Below, piece by piece: positions 20,994 through 31,198 of a stretch of 64,000 bases of DNA. Source of the stretch: Alphaproteobacteria bacterium (GTDB taxonomy: Bacteria; Pseudomonadota; Alphaproteobacteria; Micavibrionales; Micavibrionaceae); NCBI GenBank assembly GCA_013215815.1, contig JABSQP010000005.1:1-64000 (forward strand), in the 5' to 3' direction. The first letter of the stretch is position 1. Each line of letters starts with the position of its first letter. The position numbers and the translations under genes are program-made. The notes under the pieces were generated by a model. That model was not told the origin of the DNA. It worked only from the letters and a program-made list of their open reading frames with translations, and did not search any database.

Positions 20994-21845
20994 CTACAGC
21001 TGAACAGCAAATGAGATATTAACTGAATCAAATTCGGCGGAAGACTCTTTATATTCCGCCGAAAACTGATACGACGCATCTGGATCAAGAACATCAACAT
21101 CGGGCGTAATACGCCATTCCACCATTTGATCATCAGATTCTGCTGACCTTAATGTCGCGACCAAATCAGGAACAGATACTGGGTTACTTTTCAGGTTCAG
21201 AATACTGCCGCGTACCAAAAGCACCTCTTCACCGCGTTTTTTAACAATATTCGCTGTCGCTCTTTCAATAATGAGCCCCTCTCCCGCCAAAGGCATATCA
21301 AAACCAACAAGCTTGTAGAAACCTGCAGACGGTGGCCATTTTTCAATCATAGCGTCTTTAGAGGCAAGAACATAACCCATCAAACCGCAGAAAATTACAA
21401 AGGCCAGACCATGGGCAACCATACGGCCAAAACGCCCTTCTTGTCTGACATCATCCGCAAACGCAGGTAAATTTGGATTCCTCACGAGGAGATCATCGTC
21501 ATCATCATCCTCAGCGCGTGGTTTTACAGATTCAGGAATACTCTCGCTGCCGTCATCCTCAACAGATTCTTCATGACACTGCCCAGAAAACCCAATCTCT
21601 TGATCCTCTACGGCACTAGAGACAACCTCATTGATACTATCTACATCTGGAACACGAATGTCATTATCGTAATCATCGTCTTCAAGTGCGTCCGCAAGCG
21701 CACTGAGATCTACCTCTTTGCTTTCATCAGGATCTTGAAACCATTGGTGACCACACTTCGTACAACGTACAGTTCTACCGTCTTCACCAATAGCAGCAGA
21801 AGCAACAAGGTAACGCGCACGACAGGATGGACAGCTTAAGATCAT
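20994..21845 (-). CDS. MJ0042-type zinc-ribbon / DUF3426 protein
   Basis: MILSCPSCRARYLVA…VRCTKCGHQWFQ, TM, beta-rich C-terminus. Confidence 0.85.
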   Translation of the reverse strand: MILSCPSCRARYLVASAAIGEDGRTVRCTKCGHQWFQDPDESKEVDLSALADALEDDDYDNDIRVPDVDSINEVVSSAVEDQEIGFSGQCHEESVEDDGSESIPESVKPRAEDDDDDDLLVRNPNLPAFADDVRQEGRFGRMVAHGLAFVIFCGLMGYVLASKDAMIEKWPPSAGFYKLVGFDMPLAGEGLIIERATANIVKKRGEEVLLVRGSILNLKSNPVSVPDLVATLRSAESDDQMVEWRITPDVDVLDPDASYQFSAEYKESSAEFDSVNISFAVQL

Positions 21846-21947
21846 AAAACTCGGGCCAAATTCTCTTTAAATCTTTTATATTTAATACAAAAACCTATAA
21901 TGAAGATTACACAAATTCAATAGAGCAAACGAAAAACAGAGCAATCC

Positions 21948-22709
21948 ATGCCCGTAAAATATTTAAAAGTTACGTTCTTGTTTGGTATTACGGCATCTCT
22001 CGTAATGCTATCGTCAATCCAAAACAGCGCTTCTGCCAAATGTAGTGTTGATAACAAGCTCTGCATTATGGAAGAACTGCAAGAGACGGCAAAGACGATC
22101 GAAAACAAAAGCTGGCGTGATAAGACATACAGAGAACTTGCCAAATCTTATACATATGAAGGTTATCCGGACAAAGCGATTGCCCTGATTGATAAAATTG
22201 AAACTCCCGATACAAAGGCGATGACCATTCGCGGTATTGGATTTGCCGCGGCTGACAGCAAGTGGCCTACAGAAAAATATGCGCCGCTATTTGAAAAACT
22301 GACTGCCAAAGCCGATCAAATTGAGCACCCGCCATCACAAGCCATAGCTTACACATACGTTGCAATGGCACAGGCTTTTGCCAAGGATGATGTCGGCGCC
22401 ATGGCGACAGCAAAAGCGATGACAAATGGTGCGCTTCGTCACAAAGCTTTTGCGGAAACAGCGGAAATACAAGCAGAGCGTGGTGATTTTACTGCCGCTT
22501 TCGAAAGCATTAAACAAATCGACAGTGAAGCCTTCAAAAACAAAGCCTATTCGACTGTTGCAAAAATTTTTACCAAGCAAGGACAGTTAGCCGAGGCGTA
22601 CAGCGCCGCTCAAAATATTACGAACACATATAATCGCACGCAAATTCTTCAGCAAATTCTGAACAAAGGAAACCCTGAAGAAGAAATGCCTTCAACCTCA
22701 GGTAACTAA
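21948..22709 (+). CDS. Exported helical-repeat (TPR-like) hypothetical protein
   Basis: Signal peptide, repeated A-rich helix pairs (RELAKSYTYEGYPDKAIALIDKI). Confidence 0.6.
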   Translation: MPVKYLKVTFLFGITASLVMLSSIQNSASAKCSVDNKLCIMEELQETAKTIENKSWRDKTYRELAKSYTYEGYPDKAIALIDKIETPDTKAMTIRGIGFAAADSKWPTEKYAPLFEKLTAKADQIEHPPSQAIAYTYVAMAQAFAKDDVGAMATAKAMTNGALRHKAFAETAEIQAERGDFTAAFESIKQIDSEAFKNKAYSTVAKIFTKQGQLAEAYSAAQNITNTYNRTQILQQILNKGNPEEEMPSTSGN

Positions 22710-22715
22710 AGAACC

Positions 22716-23414
22716 ATGATTAAGTTCGAACATGTTGGTTTACGTTACGGCGTTGGCCCTGAAGTTTTAAGTGATATTAACTTCACCTTGGAACCAGGCT
22801 CTTTTCGCTTTTTATCCGGCCCCAGTGGCGCCGGTAAAACATCGCTCATGTCCTTACTTTATTTAGGGCGCAAGCCGACACGCGGACTTGTGACAATGTT
22901 TGGACAAAATATCGGGCAACTAGACCGCAAGCAATTGAGCCGTTTGCGCCAGAAAATCGGCGTTGTCTTTCAAGACTTCCGACTTCTTAACCACATGTCC
23001 GCTTTTGACAATGTCGCCCTGCCTTTACGTATTCAAGGTATGAGTGAAAAAGATATCAAGAATAACGTAGACGAACTTCTCGAATGGGTTGATTTGGGTG
23101 AATACAAATATGCGCTGCCAAGTACGCTTTCTGGTGGACAGCAGCAACGCATTGCCGTTGCACGCGCGGTTATTACCCGCCCACGTCTTCTTCTCGCAGA
23201 TGAACCGACTGGTAACCTTGATGATGAAATCGGCTTTCGCCTTTTAAGCTTGTTTGACCAACTTAACAAAATGGGTACGACAGTAATTATCGCATCACAC
23301 AACCAAGCACTTATGGATCGCTTTGATCACGAGCGGCTCATTCTAGATCAAGGAAACTTAAGCATTCACCAGCCACGTAGCTGGATGAAAGAAAAACTGG
23401 AGAGTATGTTTTAA
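22716..23414 (+). CDS. ftsE: Cell division ATP-binding protein FtsE
   Basis: [23 protein letters not shown], adjacent ftsX. Confidence 0.95.
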   Translation: MIKFEHVGLRYGVGPEVLSDINFTLEPGSFRFLSGPSGAGKTSLMSLLYLGRKPTRGLVTMFGQNIGQLDRKQLSRLRQKIGVVFQDFRLLNHMSAFDNVALPLRIQGMSEKDIKNNVDELLEWVDLGEYKYALPSTLSGGQQQRIAVARAVITRPRLLLADEPTGNLDDEIGFRLLSLFDQLNKMGTTVIIASHNQALMDRFDHERLILDQGNLSIHQPRSWMKEKLESMF

Positions 23415-24370
23415 TGCTGTCGAACTTACTTCCGAAAAAAGAGCGCTATCTTGGCCTTGCTGTTCGCAAGCGTCGCTATGATTTGCCGCTTGATCGCAAT
23501 GCAGGAAATAAATTCATTTCTATGCTCATTGCACTCATGACCATACTGCTTATGCTATCTTTAACAGGCGCATTCGCTCTTTCAGAAATTGCAGGGCGTT
23601 GGTCTTCAGGTTTAGAAGGAAAAGCCAGTATCGAAGTTCCAGCAAAAGACCTCAATAATGTCCTCATTGATGCCGATACAGTTCAAAAACAAACAGCCGA
23701 GATTGCGATCTTTTTAGAAAACGATAAATCAATTGATAAAATCACTGTTCTGCGTGAAGAAGAAATATTAAAGCTTGTTGAACCGTGGCTCGGCACACTA
23801 GGTGGCAACATCAATCAACAAGACACGCCGCTTCCGGGTATCATCTCCCTTTCCTTTCATAAAGGACAAGAAATCAACGAAGATGGCCTTCAAAAAGCTA
23901 TTGAAAAAATTGCACCTCAAGCACGTTTAGATACGCACCAAAGCTGGCTCAACGACATCCTAAAGCTTACAGGATCACTGCGTTTTGCCGCACATATGGT
24001 TGTCGTTGTCATCGGATTAACAACGATTGTTACTATTGCGGGAGCCGTACGCACACGTCTATCGGCTTATAAAGAAGAGTTGGAGTTATTACATCTTATG
24101 GGCGCGGGCGATGCATATATTGCGAACCAACTACAGCGTCATACACTTATACTTGCTTTGCAAGGTAGCATTGTAGGCCTGATTGTCGGTGGTCTCATAT
24201 TATTTACGCTCAATATGCTCTTATCGAGCCATGAACTAGCTCTTCTACCCGATTTCACTCTCTCAACAGGACAAAAAACTACGCTATGCCTGCTCCCGGC
24301 CTTTATTTCGGGGCTCGCCCTGTTAACAGCGCGCTTGACAGTCTTGCGTACCCTAGTACAGATGCCGTAA
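23414..24370 (+). CDS. ftsX: Cell division protein FtsX
   Basis: Four TM topology, overlaps the ftsE stop. Confidence 0.92.
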   Translation: MLSNLLPKKERYLGLAVRKRRYDLPLDRNAGNKFISMLIALMTILLMLSLTGAFALSEIAGRWSSGLEGKASIEVPAKDLNNVLIDADTVQKQTAEIAIFLENDKSIDKITVLREEEILKLVEPWLGTLGGNINQQDTPLPGIISLSFHKGQEINEDGLQKAIEKIAPQARLDTHQSWLNDILKLTGSLRFAAHMVVVVIGLTTIVTIAGAVRTRLSAYKEELELLHLMGAGDAYIANQLQRHTLILALQGSIVGLIVGGLILFTLNMLLSSHELALLPDFTLSTGQKTTLCLLPAFISGLALLTARLTVLRTLVQMP

Positions 24371-24379
24371 AGTGCGCCC

Positions 24380-24943
24380 ATGTTCTTAAAAACGATTACG
24401 TTTCTTTCCATGACATTTCTGACGCTGTTCATTATCTGGGCGGGTGGCTTGCTGTGGTTTGCCACAAATATTACATATAGCGGTTCTCCTGATATGGAGG
24501 CCCCAGCCGATGCGATTATCGTATTAACAGGCGGAACGAAACGTGTTCAAACGGGTGTAGCCCTCCTAAAAGAAACATCAACGACCGATCTCTTCATCTC
24601 TGGTGTTAACCCTGACGTTACAGAAAAAGACATTCTTCCTAAGGAAGACGGTTCCTTATGCTGTATTACCTTGGGCTATAAGGCCAGTAATACGCGAGAA
24701 AATGCAGAAGAAGTCGCAAAATGGATCGACACAAAAGACATAAAAACCATTCGCCTTGTGACCTCGAATTATCATATGATCAGGGCCATGCTGGAATTTC
24801 AAAAATTGATGCCAGATCTAAAAGTTATTGCGCATCCCGTCACACCCGAGAATTTTAATATGTGGGATAGCAAATTCTGGCCTATTACCTTCTCCGAATA
24901 TAATAAGACGCTGCTTATCTGGCTGCAGTTCAAACAAGCGTAA
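24380..24943 (+). CDS. YdcF-like (DUF218) protein
   Basis: IIVLTGGTKRVQTG…SNYHMIRAM. Confidence 0.85.
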   Translation: MFLKTITFLSMTFLTLFIIWAGGLLWFATNITYSGSPDMEAPADAIIVLTGGTKRVQTGVALLKETSTTDLFISGVNPDVTEKDILPKEDGSLCCITLGYKASNTRENAEEVAKWIDTKDIKTIRLVTSNYHMIRAMLEFQKLMPDLKVIAHPVTPENFNMWDSKFWPITFSEYNKTLLIWLQFKQA

Positions 24944-24961
24944 CAAACAGGTTTATTACTC

Positions 24962-25744
24962 GTGATTTTTATACGTTCCCTTATTTTTAATATTTTCTTT
25001 TATGGCCTGACGGCTGTGATGTGCATTGCTTTTATTCCTGCACTCCTTCTTTCAAGACCATATATCTTAGGCCTAACAAAGTTTTATGTTGGTTGCGTAT
25101 ACTTTTTGGAAAAATACATCGCAAACTTAGACTATGAAATCAGGGGCAAAGAGTATTTACCTCAAGGGCAATCCTATATTGTTGCGGCAAAACACCAATC
25201 AGCATACGAAACGTTAAAGCTGCACCACCTTTTTGGTGATCCTACTATCGTTCTAAAGCGTGAATTACTCAGTCTTCCACTATTCGGGAAGTTCCTGAAG
25301 AAGCTCGACGTCATACCGATTAATCGTAAGAACAAAGAAGAAGCGATCAACTCTATTCTTGAGGGCGCTGAAAGAATGAAAAGTCAGAAACGCCCGATCG
25401 TTATCTTCCCACAAGGAACGCGTGTCGGCGTTCAAATATCATCCAAGAAAAAACCTTACAAAGGCGGTATTGCTAAAATGTATCAGAACACTGATATGTC
25501 TGTCGTTCCGCTCGCACTGAATACAGGCATGTATTGGTCTCGAAACAGTTTCTTTAAAAAGCCAGGTAAAGTCATCTTTGAATTCTTACCACCGATTGAA
25601 CCAGGTCTTCCTGACAAACAAGTCATGAAAGCACTGGAAGATCGTATTGAAGAGAAAACAATGCAGCTTATGCATGAAGCAAAAACACGCTATCCATATC
25701 TAGAAACACCACCTGCACTTCCCAAGCCAGAAGAAGTAGCTTAG
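24962..25744 (+). CDS. plsC: 1-acyl-sn-glycerol-3-phosphate acyltransferase
   Basis: KHQSAYET (Hx4 region), FPQGTR. Confidence 0.88.
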   Translation: MIFIRSLIFNIFFYGLTAVMCIAFIPALLLSRPYILGLTKFYVGCVYFLEKYIANLDYEIRGKEYLPQGQSYIVAAKHQSAYETLKLHHLFGDPTIVLKRELLSLPLFGKFLKKLDVIPINRKNKEEAINSILEGAERMKSQKRPIVIFPQGTRVGVQISSKKKPYKGGIAKMYQNTDMSVVPLALNTGMYWSRNSFFKKPGKVIFEFLPPIEPGLPDKQVMKALEDRIEEKTMQLMHEAKTRYPYLETPPALPKPEEVA

Positions 25745-26652
25745 TCTGTCTTCTTAATTAGCTTCATGTCCTCAGGGTCTGCTTGCCCTGCATCGACAAT
25801 CGCGCTTCTTATATCGCGCGTCTCTGCGAAGCTTTTATAAAGATAGTCTCCATCCTGTTTCCGGATTGCTCTTTGAAGCGCTGTAAGATCTTCAGAAAAA
25901 CGCTGTAAAATCTCAAGTACCGCTTCTTTATTATTCAAGAACACATCACGCCACATAGTTGGATCAGATGCAGCAATACGCGTAAAGTCACGAAAACCAG
26001 AAGCCGAGAATTTGATCACTTCTGATTTAATATCATCTTCCAGATCATTCGCTGTTCCCACAATTGTGTAAGCAATGAGGTGCGGTAAGTGTGATGTGAT
26101 GCCAAGAACAAGGTCATGGTGTCCTGGCCCCATGATTTCAATATTTGAACCACAAGCCTCCCAAAACTTGGTCATTTTCTCAACGGCTTTGAGTTCTGTG
26201 TGATCTTGCGGCGTTAAAATACACCAGCGATCTTCAAAGAGCTCTGCAAAGCCCGCTTCAGGACCAGAAAACTCTGTCCCTGCAATCGGGTGACCTGCAA
26301 TAAAGTGAACTCCTTCCGGAACATGCTTTTGCGTTTGATTGATGACTTCTTTTTTGACAGAGCCAACATCAGAAACAATCGCGCCCTCTTTCAAATTTGG
26401 CGCAATTTTTTCCATGACCTCACCCATCTTACCGACAGGTACAGAGAGAATAACAAGATCGCTGCCCTTAACACTGACAGCTAAATCAGTTAGCGCAGCA
26501 TTTGCTAGTTTAAGTGAGAGGACTGTATTACACACTTCTTGCGATACATCACCGCAGATGATCTTTTCTGCAAGGCCGTGCTTTTGGATCGCACGCGCCA
26601 GCGATGAACCGATAAGGCCGAAGCCAATAATTGTAATTTGTTTAAACATCAT
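25741..26652 (-). CDS. Prephenate/arogenate dehydrogenase
   Basis: GFGLIGSSLARAI, GHPIAGTEFSG. Confidence 0.93.
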   Translation of the reverse strand: MMFKQITIIGFGLIGSSLARAIQKHGLAEKIICGDVSQEVCNTVLSLKLANAALTDLAVSVKGSDLVILSVPVGKMGEVMEKIAPNLKEGAIVSDVGSVKKEVINQTQKHVPEGVHFIAGHPIAGTEFSGPEAGFAELFEDRWCILTPQDHTELKAVEKMTKFWEACGSNIEIMGPGHHDLVLGITSHLPHLIAYTIVGTANDLEDDIKSEVIKFSASGFRDFTRIAASDPTMWRDVFLNNKEAVLEILQRFSEDLTALQRAIRKQDGDYLYKSFAETRDIRSAIVDAGQADPEDMKLIKKTD

Positions 26653-26737
26653 TTTGATGACTTTCTAAATAAACGAGCCTGTTTGCTTTACCTATTTTCT
26701 TAAGCACAGGCATAAATTTGATACAAAACTAAAGGGT

Positions 26738-26771
26738 AAAAAACAAAAGATATATTCCGCCTATGCGGAAT
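26738..26771 (-). terminator. Possible terminator of hisC
   Basis: On the minus strand ATTCCGC-ATAG-GCGGAAT followed by ATATCTTTTGTTTTTT. Confidence 0.5.
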
Positions 26772-26831
26772 AGTTCACATATGCAGCTGCATAGCGAGTG
26801 AAAGACGTCAAAAATGGTGCATTTGTCTTCA

Positions 26832-27917
26832 TTATGTCTTTAAATATGCGGAAATTGCTTCAAGTGCAAGCTCCATTTCATCTTTAAGCCCCATTGAGAT
26901 ACGCAAATATGTCGGTAAGCCATAGCCACCGATCTGGCGTACAAAGATATTACGTTCTTTTAAGAACTGGCGACAACCTTCTGCGCGCGCTTCGTCACCA
27001 AAATCAGCAATAATGAAATTCCCCTGCGATGGGACAACGGATAAACCTAAATCACTCAGTTCCTTTGTCATCAGATGACGCATTTCTTTATTATGAGAGA
27101 TACTTTTTTCAACGAATGCGTCATCTTCTAACGACGCAACACCTGCTGCCTGCGCGATAGCATTCACATTAAACGGGCTGCGAATACGGTTTAAGATATC
27201 AATAATCTCATCACACGCGTGCCCCCAACCAAGACGTAAACCACCAAGACCATAAAGTTTTGAAAATGTACGCGTCACGACAATATTATCGTGCTGTTCC
27301 ACCAGATCATGCCCCGCTGTGTAATTTGGATCATCAACGAACTCTGCATATGCACTGTCTAGAACAAGGATGACATTCTCTGGGAGCTGCGCGTGAAACG
27401 CTGTGACTTGATCACGCGTCCAATATGTTCCTGTTGGATTATTTGGGTTCGCGAGGAACACAATTTTTGTTTTATCGTTTACCTTATCAAGAAGCGCCTG
27501 CGGATCAGCAGTTAAATCTTTTTCTTGCGCGCTCACTGGCGTTGCACCAAAAGCCATAGCGCTAATAGGGTACATCAAAAAGCCGTGCTGAGAATAGAGA
27601 ACTTCATCCCCTTCACCAGCATACGCCTGACAGAGAAGTTCAATAATATTATCTGAACCCGCGCCGCAGATAATATTTTTAAAATCGATATTATTTTTTT
27701 CTGCAAGCTTCTGACGTAACGCCGTTGCATCTCCATCAGGATAGCGATGCGCATCACTCGCTGCTTCCTGCATTGCCTTAACGGCCAGTGGTGATGGACC
27801 AAACGGTCCTTCATTTGAAGAAATTTTGATAAGGCGCTCAGAACTACCAGATTTACTCTCACCAGGCACATAGGGCGCGATATCAAGGATCGTCTTCTTT
27901 GTCTGGAACTGCGCCAT
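26832..27917 (-). CDS. hisC: Histidinol-phosphate/aromatic aminotransferase
   Basis: NPNNPTGTY, TFSKLYGLGGLRLGWG. Confidence 0.92.
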   Translation of the reverse strand: MAQFQTKKTILDIAPYVPGESKSGSSERLIKISSNEGPFGPSPLAVKAMQEAASDAHRYPDGDATALRQKLAEKNNIDFKNIICGAGSDNIIELLCQAYAGEGDEVLYSQHGFLMYPISAMAFGATPVSAQEKDLTADPQALLDKVNDKTKIVFLANPNNPTGTYWTRDQVTAFHAQLPENVILVLDSAYAEFVDDPNYTAGHDLVEQHDNIVVTRTFSKLYGLGGLRLGWGHACDEIIDILNRIRSPFNVNAIAQAAGVASLEDDAFVEKSISHNKEMRHLMTKELSDLGLSVVPSQGNFIIADFGDEARAEGCRQFLKERNIFVRQIGGYGLPTYLRISMGLKDEMELALEAISAYLKT

Positions 27918-28840
27918 TATTCAGCGGCCTTCGGCGCAGCTGGTATAACACTTTCCTGCGCTGCAATTGTTTTTGAATACTGGCAAGGCACAGGGTAACC
28001 ACCAATACAGGTAATATTTACACCTTCTTCTCCAAGTAGAGAACGAAGCGCTTCAACATCTTTACCATCCTGAGTGATATAACCATCAACTTCGAGAAGG
28101 TGTTTGTGATCCTGATCGTTATTACTATCATGCTTTGTTGAAATACTGAGCGGTTTTAATCCCGCCTCTTCTGCTTTTGACGCCACACGCGCGCGGCTAA
28201 TACGTTCTTCGCAATCAATCATAAGGAAAGAACGATCTTCACCCGATTCATCAAAGCCAGCTTTCGCAACAACAAGGGCGCGTTTATCTGGGTTTGGTTC
28301 ACTTGGATCATCTCCATGCGGCAGGCGCACAATCACCTGAATTGAATCATCTGTGTCCGATCCCAAACAATCCCACCATGGGTTTTCATCCTGATCTTTT
28401 GGCCAGGGAAGAACTGCAAAGTTGGCTTTCCCTTCACGCACAGCAGCAATCGCCGTGAGGTTTGTCGGCGTACGTGACATTGGCAAACAGCTACCAAAAT
28501 AATCTTTTGCTAAATCCCAATATTCAGGATGCTCTTCATCATTCGCCACAACAACCTTCAGACCCGTTTGCAGTAGCGAAACGGCGCCCACAAGCTCACG
28601 CCAAATACGAACGACAGCCATCTCAGGCAGCACACCACTATGCTTGGATAAAAGGCGTCGGATCATACGTGCTTCACGCGCTGGTTGAACAATTTCAATG
28701 TTGTTCTTCCGCTTTTCTTCACCGATTTGCAAAACCAACTCTGCACGCTCCCTCAATGTTTCATGAATGCGCGTATCGAGTGCGTCAATCTTTTGACGGA
28801 TTTCATCTAATTCTTTTGATTTATAAGGTTTGTGAGCCAT
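27917..28840 (-). CDS. AroQ-type chorismate mutase with ~200-aa C-terminal extension
   Basis: LDEIRQKIDALDTRIHETLRERAELVLQIGEEK at N-terminus; gene order CM-hisC-tyrA. Confidence 0.85.
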   Translation of the reverse strand: MAHKPYKSKELDEIRQKIDALDTRIHETLRERAELVLQIGEEKRKNNIEIVQPAREARMIRRLLSKHSGVLPEMAVVRIWRELVGAVSLLQTGLKVVVANDEEHPEYWDLAKDYFGSCLPMSRTPTNLTAIAAVREGKANFAVLPWPKDQDENPWWDCLGSDTDDSIQVIVRLPHGDDPSEPNPDKRALVVAKAGFDESGEDRSFLMIDCEERISRARVASKAEEAGLKPLSISTKHDSNNDQDHKHLLEVDGYITQDGKDVEALRSLLGEEGVNITCIGGYPVPCQYSKTIAAQESVIPAAPKAAE

Positions 28841-28892
28841 AACTATGGTATAAAAGATTTCTTTGAAAATGTAAGCCCCAAAGTAACTAATT

Positions 28893-29945
28893 ATGCCGAT
28901 TATTAAACATTCTGATCTGCCAACCTATGATCGCCTCCTGGAAGAAGGTCGTCCAATCCTTCCTTCTGAGCGCGCCCTTCATCAAGACATCCGTGAGCTT
29001 CACATTGGTTTTTTGAACATCATGCCTGATGCCGCCCTAGAAGCAACAGAGCGTCAATTCTTCCGCCTTATCGGCGAAAGTAACCGTGTGGCGCAGATTT
29101 ACATTCATCCCTTTACGCTTCCGATTTTTGATCGTGATGAAGCAACACAGGCACATATTGATAAATATTATGAACCTTTGGAACAGATACGGACCGACGG
29201 TCTCGATGCGCTCATTGTGACGGGTGCGAATGAAGAAACAAATCCACACGTCAGTGAAGAAGGCACATGGGGACCGCTTCGTGATGTTCTCGACTGGGCT
29301 TACAATAACGTCGCATCAACAATTTGCTCATGCTTTGCTTCTCATGCAATGTTGACTTATATACACGGCCAAGTTCCAACATGGCGTGATGATAAACGAT
29401 GGGGTGTATATTCTCATCGCGCAATCGACAAAGATCATCCGCTTATCCGTGGGATGAATACGCGCTTTGATCTGCCACATTCACGTTACAGCGAAATCAC
29501 GCGCGAACAGTTTGAAAAAGCAGGCATGAAAATTCTTGTCGAAAGCCCTGAGGCCGGCGTTCACATGGCTACATCCAAAGATGGCTTTAGACAAATTTGT
29601 TTCCAAGGTCACCCTGAATACGACACAGTCAGCCTATTCAAAGAATATAAGCGCGAAGTGACCAATTACTTAAATGGAGAACGTGAGGATTACCCGCCCT
29701 TCCCACTTAACTATTTTAATGAAGAAGCAGCGGCAGTTCTCAATGACTTCAAAGAACGCACATTAAATGGTGAAACGCTCGAATTTCCGGAAGAACAACT
29801 ATCAACCATGCTTGAAAACACATGGGCAGATAGCGCACGTTCTGCAATTTCCAGCTGGATTGGTAATGTCTACCAAGTGACCAACGTGGATCGCAAAAAG
29901 CAATTCATGGATGGTATTGATCCTGCCAACCCGCTTGGACGTTAA
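28893..29945 (+). CDS. metA: MetA-like homoserine O-acyltransferase
   Basis: IGFLNIMPDAALEATERQFFRL…FQGHPEYD. Confidence 0.9.
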   Translation: MPIIKHSDLPTYDRLLEEGRPILPSERALHQDIRELHIGFLNIMPDAALEATERQFFRLIGESNRVAQIYIHPFTLPIFDRDEATQAHIDKYYEPLEQIRTDGLDALIVTGANEETNPHVSEEGTWGPLRDVLDWAYNNVASTICSCFASHAMLTYIHGQVPTWRDDKRWGVYSHRAIDKDHPLIRGMNTRFDLPHSRYSEITREQFEKAGMKILVESPEAGVHMATSKDGFRQICFQGHPEYDTVSLFKEYKREVTNYLNGEREDYPPFPLNYFNEEAAAVLNDFKERTLNGETLEFPEEQLSTMLENTWADSARSAISSWIGNVYQVTNVDRKKQFMDGIDPANPLGR

Positions 29946-30706
29946 TTATCTCGACTAAAAACTTTCGGTGTAGGCACAGGCTTTGGGTTAAGTGCTTTCT
30001 TTACCTGTGCACTAGATGTAATAGGCGCCGGCGTTCCTCTACCCTTTGTTGCATAAAGCTGCTTTGACGCTTCAATGATATGAACACCACCAAGCGCCGG
30101 ATAAACAAAGCGACCAATTTTCTCGAAGATAAACGCCATACGAAGCCACAATGGGTTTTGATACGCTGGTGTAAATATCGCTTGGCATGTGCGTTCATGC
30201 ACAAACAGATTTTCTTTCAAAAATGTTTCTATTTGCTTTGCCGAATAAGGCTGTCCCTGCCCGAGTGGTGACCAATCCGCGCGCGACCACAAGCCCATAC
30301 GGTTAGGCACAATAATAATAATTTTACTCGTACTTTTCAAAACACGGTACATCTCTTCAAACGCTTCTTCAGGATGATCTAAAAACTCAAGGTGGTGGCA
30401 AACGATCATGCGATCAACCGAGTTTGTCTCTAATGGAAGCGCATGCTCATCGCCAAGAGATACCAGATTTTTTTCATTCTCGGGCCATTGATGCACTCCT
30501 AGATTAGGAGACATTACACAGAAACTGCGTTCCGCTTCATCCATAAATGGTTTCATGTATGGTGGGGCATAACCAACACCGACATAGCGCAAATGCTTTT
30601 CAGGAGACCATAGCTCCAAAACACGCGCGCGTATAAGCGAGCGAATAACTCGTCCTGTTATACCGTTATAGAAACTTTTGAGATCATAGGCGGTTGGATA
30701 GCGCAT
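29942..30706 (-). CDS. Class I SAM-dependent methyltransferase
   Basis: LRYVGVGYAPPYM…VDRMIVCHHLEFLDHPEEAFEEMYRVLKSTSKIIIIVPNR. Confidence 0.82.
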   Translation of the reverse strand: MRYPTAYDLKSFYNGITGRVIRSLIRARVLELWSPEKHLRYVGVGYAPPYMKPFMDEAERSFCVMSPNLGVHQWPENEKNLVSLGDEHALPLETNSVDRMIVCHHLEFLDHPEEAFEEMYRVLKSTSKIIIIVPNRMGLWSRADWSPLGQGQPYSAKQIETFLKENLFVHERTCQAIFTPAYQNPLWLRMAFIFEKIGRFVYPALGGVHIIEASKQLYATKGRGTPAPITSSAQVKKALNPKPVPTPKVFSRDN

Positions 30707-30726
30707 AAGTCACTCTACCCCGCGAC

Positions 30727-31176
30727 CTATAACCGATCAAGGATTTGCGCGATTAAAGGGATATCCGCTTCGGGCATCGGCATGTCGTACATTTCCTTAG
30801 GCTGCACCCACTTAAACGCCTGACCTTCTTTTGATTGCGGTGTTCCGTTCCACATGCGGCACGCATAAACAGGCATCAAAAGGTGAAACTTTTCATAGGA
30901 GTGAGATGCAAAGGCAATCGGCGTTAAACAACATTCACGCACATCAATACCAAGCTCCTCATCCAGCTCACGGCAAAGCGCAAACTCCGGGCTCTCCCCT
31001 TCATCGACTTTACCACCAGGAAACTCCCACAACCCTGACATAGATTTTCCTTCTGGGCGTTGCGCCAAAAAAATACGGCCTTCCTTATCAATAAGGCAGA
31101 CCGCAGAAACCAGTATGATGGGAAGACCTGAAGGAACCGTGTTACGCGGTTGCTCTAATGCTTCAAGACATCCCAT
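30727..31176 (-). CDS. mutT: MutT-like NUDIX hydrolase
   Basis: Nudix box GGKVDEGESPEFALCRELDEELGI. Confidence 0.92.
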   Translation of the reverse strand: MGCLEALEQPRNTVPSGLPIILVSAVCLIDKEGRIFLAQRPEGKSMSGLWEFPGGKVDEGESPEFALCRELDEELGIDVRECCLTPIAFASHSYEKFHLLMPVYACRMWNGTPQSKEGQAFKWVQPKEMYDMPMPEADIPLIAQILDRL

Positions 31177-31198
31177 AATCTATTTACTTTCTTAAATA

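Noticed and set aside
28841-28892. Possible SAM riboswitch upstream of metA
   Set aside because: The gap is only about 50 nt and I could not recognise the SAM-II core or pseudoknot.
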